In this document: one piece after another, positions 55,784 through 64,000 of the stretch
Numbering within the stretch: the stretch's first letter is position 1
How the letters are laid out: each line of letters opens with the position of its first letter
NCBI RefSeq assembly: GCF_026153355.1
Contig: NZ_CP110636.1
Coordinates: 1,674,001-1,738,000, forward strand
From: Streptomyces endophytica
Lineage (GTDB): Bacteria; Actinomycetota; Actinomycetes; Streptomycetales; Streptomycetaceae
Length of the DNA: 64,000 bases
Direction of reading: 5' to 3'
Position numbers and translations under genes: made by a program
Notes under the pieces: generated by a model
Told to the model about the DNA's origin: nothing
The model's database searches: none
What the model saw: only the letters and a program-made list of their open reading frames with translations

Positions 55784-56559
55784 TCACGGCTGGCAGCGGG
55801 GGCACCACACCGTGCCCCGTCCGGCGACCCGCGTCCGGCGCAGTGGTGTGCCGCAGCGCGGGCAGGCGGGGCCCGGGTCGTCACGCCGGCCGGTGAGCCA
55901 GGAGTCGCGCGGCGGGACGCAGCCCGCGCGGACCGCCGCCCGCAGGGTGCGGCGCATCTCGGTGTGCAGCCGGTCGCAGTCGTCGGCGGACAGGTCGCCG
56001 GCCCGGCGGCCGGGGTGCAGGCCGCTGCGCCAGAGGATCTCGTCGACCAGCAGATTGCCGAGCCCGGCGAGGACCGACTGGTCCATGAGGACGGCCTTGA
56101 GGCTGCCGCGCCGCCCGGCCAGCGCGGCCCGGAAGTCCGCCCGGCCCACCTTCCCCGCGTCCGGACCCTGGCGGCTCAGGATCCGTTCCGTACCGGCCGG
56201 GTCCATGAGCCACAGGCCCTGGAGTTTGCGCTGGTCGCGGTAGCGGAGCTGGCGTTCGCGGCCGAGCGTGAACACCACCCGGTCGTGGGGGTGGACCGGA
56301 TCGTCCGGGGAGCAGCAGACCAGCCGTCCGGTCATCCCGAAGTGCAGCAGCAGGGTGGGGCCGCCGGTGTGCGCGAGCAGCCATTTCCCGTGCCGCTCCG
56401 GCTCGGTGAACCGGCGCCCTCCAGCTCGCCGCGCAGCCGCTGCCGGCTCACCTCGTGCAGCACGCCCTCGTCGTACACCTCGATCCGCCGGATCACCCGG
56501 CCCCGCGCACACGCGACAAGCGTCCGCCGGAAGCCTTCGACGTCCGGCAACTCGGGCAT
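55784..56559 (-). CDS. Fpg/Nei family DNA glycosylase (one frameshift)
   Basis: A base-excision repair enzyme for oxidised bases. The N-terminus MPELPDVEGFRRTL gives the catalytic Pro2 and Glu3. The beta-hairpin Lys lies in ERHGKWLLAHTGG, the H2TH region in VLMDQSVLAGLGNLLVDEIL (Asn included), and the C-terminal zinc finger is CPRCGTPL...WCPRCQ. One base is missing near 56418, between RGELEG and RRFTEPERHG. About 258 residues when joined, slightly short for the family. Confidence 0.9.
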
Positions 56560-56592
56560 CCGGCCCACCGCCCCTTGGGAGGTCGGCCTCCG

Positions 56593-57352
56593 CTACGCGT
56601 GGCGCGACGAGTGCCGGGCCGCGTGCGGGACGAGTGCCGCGCGGTGTGCGAGGACGAGTGCCGGGCGGGACGACGTACCGAGGGCGCTGACGGATGCGTC
56701 GACGGGTGCGTTGACGAGGTTGACGAGTGCGTCGACGGATGCGCCGACGGGTGCGTCGACGAGTGGCGTGCCACGGGCGGTGACGAGGGCTTGGCCGAGG
56801 GCGGGTGGACGGCGGACGGGGGGTCCTGATCGGCCGGCGGGTTCTCGGAACCCGGCGGGGGGTTCTGGTCGCCCGGCGGATTCTCGGTGCCCGACGGGTC
56901 CTGATCACCCGACGGGTCCTGGTCACCCGACGGGTCCTGGTCGCGCGGCGGGTCGTCATCCCGCGGGGGTCCTGGTCGCGCGGCGGGTCCTCGTCGCGCG
57001 GGGGGTCCTCCTGGTAGTCGTCCGACGGGGCCAGCTGCAGGCTGCCGTAGCGGGCGAACACCGCCTCCGTGCCGGCCCGGACGGTGGCCATCGGGTTGCC
57101 GGTGCAGTCGCGCGAGGGCCACAGGACGAGGTCGAGCGGGGTGTCGTTCACCACCTCGCCGCCCCCGGGCCCGAGCCCGTAGCAGTGGTCGTCGCCGGGG
57201 TCGACGATCTGGTACTGCCGGTTGCCCGGCCGCATGTGGAAGATGATGGTGCCGGTGGTGGCCCGCGCCGTGGGCGGTACGGTCACGGCGAGCGCCGCGC
57301 TGAGCGCTCCGGTGAGGGCCACGGCGCCGAGAAGAGCGGTCTTGCGTCGCAT
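56593..57352 (-). CDS. secreted protein with peptidase-inhibitor-like N-terminus and disordered repeats (frameshifts)
   Basis: A Sec signal peptide (MRRKTALLGAVALTGALSAA, cleavage near ARA) precedes a compact domain of about 75 residues with two Cys: HCYGLGPGGGEVVNDTPLDL and RDCTGNPMATVRAG. Similar small exported proteins in Streptomyces have no assigned role. After EDPPRDEDPPRDQDP a break near 56970 leads to repeats of DQDPSG, then Ser/His/Thr-rich sequence. With one more base near 56640 the frame ends at HSSRHA-stop, 56593. The C-terminal end is therefore uncertain. Confidence 0.65.
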
Positions 57353-57381
57353 GGACCCAACGTTCCCGGGGCCGTTTTGTC

Positions 57382-59580
57382 CTATTCCTCCCTGTCGGTA
57401 GATTCACCCGCCGTGCCGCTCGGCCGGACGCTGCCCAGCCACAGCACGTCCCGCGCCCGGGTCATCGCCACGAAGAGCTGGCTCCGCATCAGTTCTCCCT
57501 GCTCACGGGCGGTCCCGCCGTCGTCCTCCGCCTCCTTCCCGACCGTCAGGTTCGCCTCGTAACGGGGCAGATAGACCCGCTTGAACTCCAGCCCCTTGGC
57601 CCTGCGGTAGCTGCCCAGTTTCACCGCCGCGACCGGCCGCCCGTCGTAACTCTCCAGCAGGCACACCCGTACGCCCGCCCGGGTCAGCAGCCGCCGGTAG
57701 CGTGCGATGGCCCGGGTGGCGGGGCACAGCACCGCGGAGTCCGCCAGTTCCTGCGGGGTCAGGCCGCGCAGCACCGCCACCAGCGCCGCGTCGTGCGCCG
57801 CGGGCGAGGGCAGCACCGCCCGGACCACCTCACCGTGGTGGTACGTCAGGTCGACGTCCCGCCGGCCCGGGGTCCGCGAGCCGTCGATGTCCTCGAAGGC
57901 GTCCTCGGCGACGACGGACAGCGCGGTGTCCACGATCTCCTTGCTGTTGCGGTAGTTGGCGCGCAGCACCTGCCCCCGGTCGCCGCGGATGTCGATCCCG
58001 GCGTCCGAGAGCCGGAACCCGCCGGGATAGACGGCCTGCTGCCCGTCGCCCACCAGCAGCAGCCCGTTGGGGCTGTCCCCCACCAGGGAGTGCAGCAGCC
58101 GCACGCCGACCAGGGTGAGGTCCTGGACCTCGTCCACGACGACGGCCGTGTACGGGGAGTGGCCACCGCGGCCGGCCGCCTCGGCGAGCGCGAGGGAGAG
58201 CACGTCGTTGAAGTCGTGCACCGCGCGTTCGGTGCGCTGCGCCTCGTACGCCTCGTAGAGGGCCCAGACGGCCTGCCGGTGCGGATGGCGCAGGCTGGTG
58301 CGGCGGCGCCGGCGGGGCAGCGCGGCGTACGCGTCGAAGGAGGTGATCCCGCGGCCCTTGATGACGTGGTCGATCTCCTCCTTCCAGTAGCGGGGCAGCG
58401 GATCGATCTCGGCCAGGCAGCTGTCCCGGCCGAGGTGCTTCCAGGCGAGGCTGAAGGCCGTCTCCGCCTTCTCCCGGTGCAGGCGCACCGGTACGTCGCG
58501 GGACTGGAGGTAGGTCCGCGCCCAGTGGTGCAGGCTGCTGAATTCGATCCGGTCGGCCACCGCGGGGGCCATGGTGGCGAGGAACGTCGCCTGCACCCGC
58601 GGCAGGTTGTTGGCGAAGGTGACGTAGAGGACGCGGCCGCCGGTGCGCTGGGCGAGGTACGCGGCGCGGTGCAGCGCGACGACCGTCTTGCCGGTGCCGG
58701 CCGGGCCGCTGATCCGGGCCGGGCCGGCCCAGTTGCGGCGCACCAGCGCGAGCTGGTCGGGGTCGAGGAAGGTCATCCACTGCTCGATGGGGGCCCGCCG
58801 GGCCTCGTCCAGGGCGGCGCGGCGCAGCCCGTCGAGGTCGAAGAGGCCGTCGTCCGCCGGGGAGGGTGCGGCCGGCGTGGCCGCGGGCCGGTTCTGCGCG
58901 GTCCGGATGCCCGTCCGGTCGGCCGCCGCCGGGTCCTCGTACTCGGGGAAGACCCGGCCCAGGTGCTCGGCGAGCGCCCGTACCGAGCCCGCGGAGAGCC
59001 GGGTGCGTTCCGACAGCAGCGCCGGGCCGATCTCGTGCTCGCCCAGCAGCCGCAGCCGGCCCAGCTCGGAGTCGACGCGGTGGCCGGCGAAGGCCATCAG
59101 CGGGCGCACCGCCACCGGTGACATGCCCAGCGCCGCCACCGCGCCCTCGGCGGCCTTGGTGACCGCGAGGAGTTTGCGCCGGTGCTCGTCGCGGGAGAAC
59201 CCGCCGGCCCGCAGCCGCCCGCCGGACGGTTCCGGGGCGGCCCGCCAGTTCTTGACGTCGATGACGAAGACCCCGCCGGGCCCGATCAGCAGCATGTCCA
59301 CGTTGGCGGCCCGGGTGCCGGGCCAGCGCCGGTCCACCAGCAGCCGCCAGCCCCGCTCGGTCAGCATCAGCAGCTGGGCGGCGATCCGCCGCTCCCCCTC
59401 GCTCGCCGCCTCCCAGCGTTCGGCCCGCCGGCGGGCGGCCCGCCACTGCTCCCGTAACAGCCGCTCCTGGCGCCGGCCTCCTGGGCCCGCCGTGATGCCG
59501 ATCCGCCCGCCGCGCTCCCCGCCGCCGACCCGCCTGCCGTCATCGCACGCCCCCTCACCTCGCCCCGCGTCCCACGGGGT
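57382..59580 (-). CDS. NERD-domain UvrD/Rep-like helicase (TTA codon)
   Basis: About 720 residues. The N-terminal NERD nuclease-like domain has GERRIAAQLLMLTERGWRLL, NVDMLLIGPGGVFVIDVKNW (PD-D/ExK-like Asp and D-x-K). The SF1 helicase part shows Walker A SGPAGTGKTVVAL, VVVDEVQDLT, LVGDGQQAVYPGGFRLSDAG, and motif VI FVAMTRARD. A TTA Leu codon (59455-59457) sits near the start. The exact start is unclear: ATG 59580 is in frame, but ATG 59543, with GGTGAGGGGG upstream, begins a different frame that would need a base correction. Such proteins are linked to repair and sometimes phage defence. Confidence 0.88.
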   Translation of the reverse strand, partial: TPWDAGRGEGACDDGRRVGGGERGGRIGITAGPGGRRQERLLREQWRAARRRAERWEAASEGERRIAAQLLMLTERGWRLLVDRRWPGTRAANVDMLLIGPGGVFVIDVKNWRAAPEPSGGRLRAGGFSRDEHRRKLLAVTKAAEGAVAALGMSPVAVRPLMAFAGHRVDSELGRLRLLGEHEIGPALLSERTRLSAGSVRALAEHLGRVFPEYEDPAAADRTGIRTAQNRPAATPAAPSPADDGLFDLDGLRRAALDEARRAPIEQWMTFLDPDQLALVRRNWAGPARISGPAGTGKTVVALHRAAYLAQRTGGRVLYVTFANNLPRVQATFLATMAPAVADRIEFSSLHHWARTYLQSRDVPVRLHREKAETAFSLAWKHLGRDSCLAEIDPLPRYWKEEIDHVIKGRGITSFDAYAALPRRRRRTSLRHPHRQAVWALYEAYEAQRTERAVHDFNDVLSLALAEAAGRGGHSPYTAVVVDEVQDLTLVGVRLLHSLVGDSPNGLLLVGDGQQAVYPGGFRLSDAGIDIRGDRGQVLRANYRNSKEIVDTALSVVAEDAFEDIDGSRTPGRRDVDLTYHHGEVVRAVLPSPAAHDAALVAVLRGLTPQELADSAVLCPATRAIARYRRLLTRAGVRVCLLESYDGRPVAAVKLGSYRRAKGLEFKRVYLPRYEANLTVGKEAEDDGGTAREQGELMRSQLFVAMTRARDVLWLGSVRPSGTAGESTDREE

Positions 59581-59681
59581 CATGAACCATAGGTCCGAGG
59601 CACATGACGCGGTAGTGCGCACGGCAGGGGCACGGAGGCATGGCGCGGGCCCGTGGTCCGCGGTCCCCCGGGCCGCCGCCG

Positions 59682-61925
<2,244 letters not shown>

Positions 61926-62080
61926 CGTTGCTGGCCTCTCCCCATACGTGCGGAAGGAAGGCGTGCCGAACCACGCCCCCTCAACGGAGCCAGCGCTACC
62001 CCGGGTCCGGCGCGTTAGACGTTGCGGAGGACGAGCCTCCATGACCGCCGCCTTCTGCTCGTTCGGCCCCGCACCGGTGA

Positions 62081-62952
62081 TCACTTCAGACGCTTTTTTG
62101 ATGCCGCGCTTTCGTTTCCCCGGCCGTGGGGGCGACACAGGCGGTACGGACGGTGCGGGCGGTGCGGGCGTGCGCAGGGCGAGTTCCGCCAGTGCCTCCG
62201 GCGCACCCGCCTGCCCCCGTATGCCGGGGAAGGCGTTGACGTCGACGACCACCGGGCCGTCCGGGCGAGCAGCACGTCCCGCCGTAGACCGCCAGGCCGA
62301 AGACCCCGCCGGTGCGCAGCGCGAGCTCGGCCCAGCCCGCGGGCAGGTCGCCGGGCGGCAGCGGCCGGGTCGGCCCGCGCCCGTCCGGTGCCAGCTCCGA
62401 GCGGCGCAGCCCGGCGAAGAGCCGCCCGTCGACCACCCACAGCTTGTGGTCCCAGCCGCTGTTCGCGGTGAACTCCTGGACCACCACCGGCTCCTCGGGC
62501 CAGGCGGCCGCCAGTTCCCGCAGGTCGGCGGCGGTGTCGGCGCGGGCCACCAGATCGCCGCGCCGGCTGTGCCGGCTCTTGACCACCAGCGGCCCGGCCG
62601 GCTCCCCGGCCGCCGCCAGTTCCTCGATCGCGTCCACCGGCCGGGTCACGGCGAACGGCAGCCCCGCCGTCCGCGCCAGCTCCGCCATCGCCACCCGGTC
62701 CTGGCAACGCGCCGTCGCCGCGGCGGAGTTGAGCACCGGGACGCCGTACGACTCCAGGCGCGCGGCCAGCGCCAGCGCCCGCGGCGTCCGCGCCTTGAGG
62801 AGGTACACGTCGGCGAGCGCGCCGCGGTCCGGGCCGGGCGCCGCGCCGTCCGGGGCCAGGTGCTCGACCCGGTGGCCGTCCCCGGTCAGCAGTCCGGTGG
62901 CCGCGGCGAGCACCGGGTGCGCCGGATCCGCCGTGATCAGGCCGATCCTCAC
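62081..62952 (-). CDS. ATP-grasp domain protein, second module (frameshifted)
   Basis: GTG 62952 (VRIGLITADPAHPVLAA) overlaps the stop of the preceding ATP-grasp gene (GTGA). Motifs: VYLLKARTPRALALAARLES, the ATP-binding lysine strand GPLVVKSRHSRRGDLVARAD, VVVQEFTANSGWDHKLWVVD, and after a break near 62262 the metal strand VVVDVNAFPGIRGQAGAP. The end is taken at 62081 after a further frame change. ATP-grasp enzymes ligate a carboxylate to an amine. RimK-like ligases are the nearest impression; the substrate is unknown. May be one fused protein with the previous module. Confidence 0.75.
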
Positions 62953-63856
62953 CGGTCGCCGCCGATCGCCGCCAGCGGGACGGTCTCCGGCGCGGCGGCG
63001 CCGCGGCGGCCGGCACCGGCAGGCCGCGGCCCGCGCCGTTCCCGCCGCCCCCGCCGGCGAGCCGCAGCACCGCCGCCGACACCCGGGCCACCGCGTCCGG
63101 CACCTGACGGAAGCTCGGGAAGTCGTTGATGTCGACGACCACCGGCCCGTCCGGGCCGAGCAGCACGTCCACGCCGTAGAGGTCGAGCCCGAAGACCGCG
63201 CCGACCTCCGCCGCGATCCCGGCGACCTCGGCGGTGAGCGGCACCTGGCGCTCCGGTACGTCGTGCCCGGGGTGCAGCGGCGAGCACCGCTCGGTGGCGT
63301 ACAGCTCACCGGCGACGCAGTAGACCTTCAGATCGGTACCGGAGTTGGGGACGTACGGCTGGGCGATCAGCAGCCGCCGCCGGCGTGCTCCGGCGCGTCC
63401 GGACCGGTCAGCCGGCCGGGGTGCTCGACCAGCCGCACCGCGCGCCCCGAGCTGCCGTCCGCGGGCTTCACCACGAGCGGAACGCGCTGGCGGGCAGCTC
63501 CGCGAACTCCTCGGCCCGGGCCGCCGCGTAGGTCGCCGGCACCGGCAGGCCGTGGGTGCGGGCGATCACCGCGGCCAGCGCCTTGTCCCGGACGCCGCGG
63601 ATCGCCCGGGCGTCGTTGACCGTGGTCAGCCCGACCGCGGCGGCGGCCTCCAGCAGGGTCAGCCCCGGCCCGCCCGAGACGGTCTTGAGGACCCAGGCGT
63701 CATGGCTGCCGGCCGCACCGACTCGGATATCGGGATCAGCGAGCGGCCCGGCCACACGACGTCCACCTGGTGGCCCCAGGCGCCGAGTTGGCGGATCACG
63801 TCCCGGGGCATGCCGTCGTGGCGGTACTGCTCCTCCACCAGGAAGCAGAGTCTCAT
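62949..63856 (-). CDS. ATP-grasp domain protein, first module (frameshifted)
   Basis: ATG 63856 follows GAGGATG. It reads MRLCFLVEEQYRHDGMPRDV, IRQLGAWGHQVDVVWPG. After a break near 63720 come DAWVLKTVSGGPGLTLLEAA and DKALAAVIARTHGLPVPATY. After another near 63480 comes the ATP-binding strand PLVVKPADGSSGRAVRL. Then QPYVPNSGTDLKVYCVAGEL, LYGVDVLLGPDGPVVVDIND and FPSFRQVPDAVARV. The stop is at 62949. The two modules share layout (KP/KS strand, PNSG/ANSG-D-KV, VVVDxN), so they arose by duplication. Context is only geosmin synthase downstream and the window edge upstream. Confidence 0.75.
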
Positions 63857-64000
63857 CGGGGCATCCTCGTCATCGCCGCGCGTCCGTCCACCGTCCGCCC
63901 GGCAGATCCATGACGCACCAGGATCCCACGCGGGGCCCGGCAGGGGCCGTGAGGGCCGTACGCCGCTACGGATCCCCACCCGCCCCATGTTTCGGCGAGG

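Overview
The window is chromosomal DNA from a high-GC actinomycete, almost certainly a Streptomyces. The evidence is roughly 70% or higher G+C, GTG/TTG starts with purine-rich ribosome binding sites, rare TTA (bldA-type) codons, a geosmin synthase, an LAxTG-type sortase substrate, many sigma factors and the order ask-asd / recR-ybaB-dnaX-ffs-tRNA-Ser. Gene calls rest on reading the translations and recalling protein families; no database search was run.

Layout. 1-13.7 kb is accessory or regulatory: a wall-anchored protein with a nuclease-like motif (cut by the left edge), a giant HTH/nSTAND/WD40 protein, an overlapping GntR-glycosyltransferase pair, and a TetR/P450/DoxX/amidohydrolase group with well-defined operator-like palindromes. 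13.8-20.7 kb holds a duplicated-domain lipoprotein, a methyltransferase divergent from an S9 peptidase, a cation-diffusion facilitator with a His-rich tail and SURF1. 20.7-31.5 kb is core: a SigE-type sigma factor with a collagen-like membrane partner, asd, ask, a DUF5063 protein, recR, ybaB, dnaX, the SRP RNA and tRNA-Ser(GGA). A decayed tyrosine integrase lies just beyond the tRNA. 31.9-36.2 kb is a five-gene overlapping operon of ECF sigma factor, zinc-finger membrane protein, ABC ATPase and two membrane proteins. 36.4-44.4 kb is envelope-related: a small acidic protein, a class A PBP, a deacetylase/glycosyltransferase resembling MatB, its membrane partner, and a sigma/anti-sigma-like pair. 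44.5-48.5 kb is a MocR regulator divergent from an aminotransferase-MFS pair, with overlapping start codons inside a long inverted repeat. 48.6-56.6 kb carries a permease, an ABC exporter, a 43-residue basic protein, an Lrp-MFS divergent pair, a VOC protein and an Fpg/Nei glycosylase. 56.6-64 kb carries a secreted repeat protein, a NERD-helicase, geosmin synthase and two ATP-grasp modules.

A feature of the whole window is that at least fifteen genes, including dnaX and geosmin synthase, are interrupted by single-base indels, mostly in short G or C runs. The reading frame resumes with good family sequence on the other side. This looks more like unpolished assembly error than decay. Such genes are listed as one CDS spanning all frames, with the break positions given.
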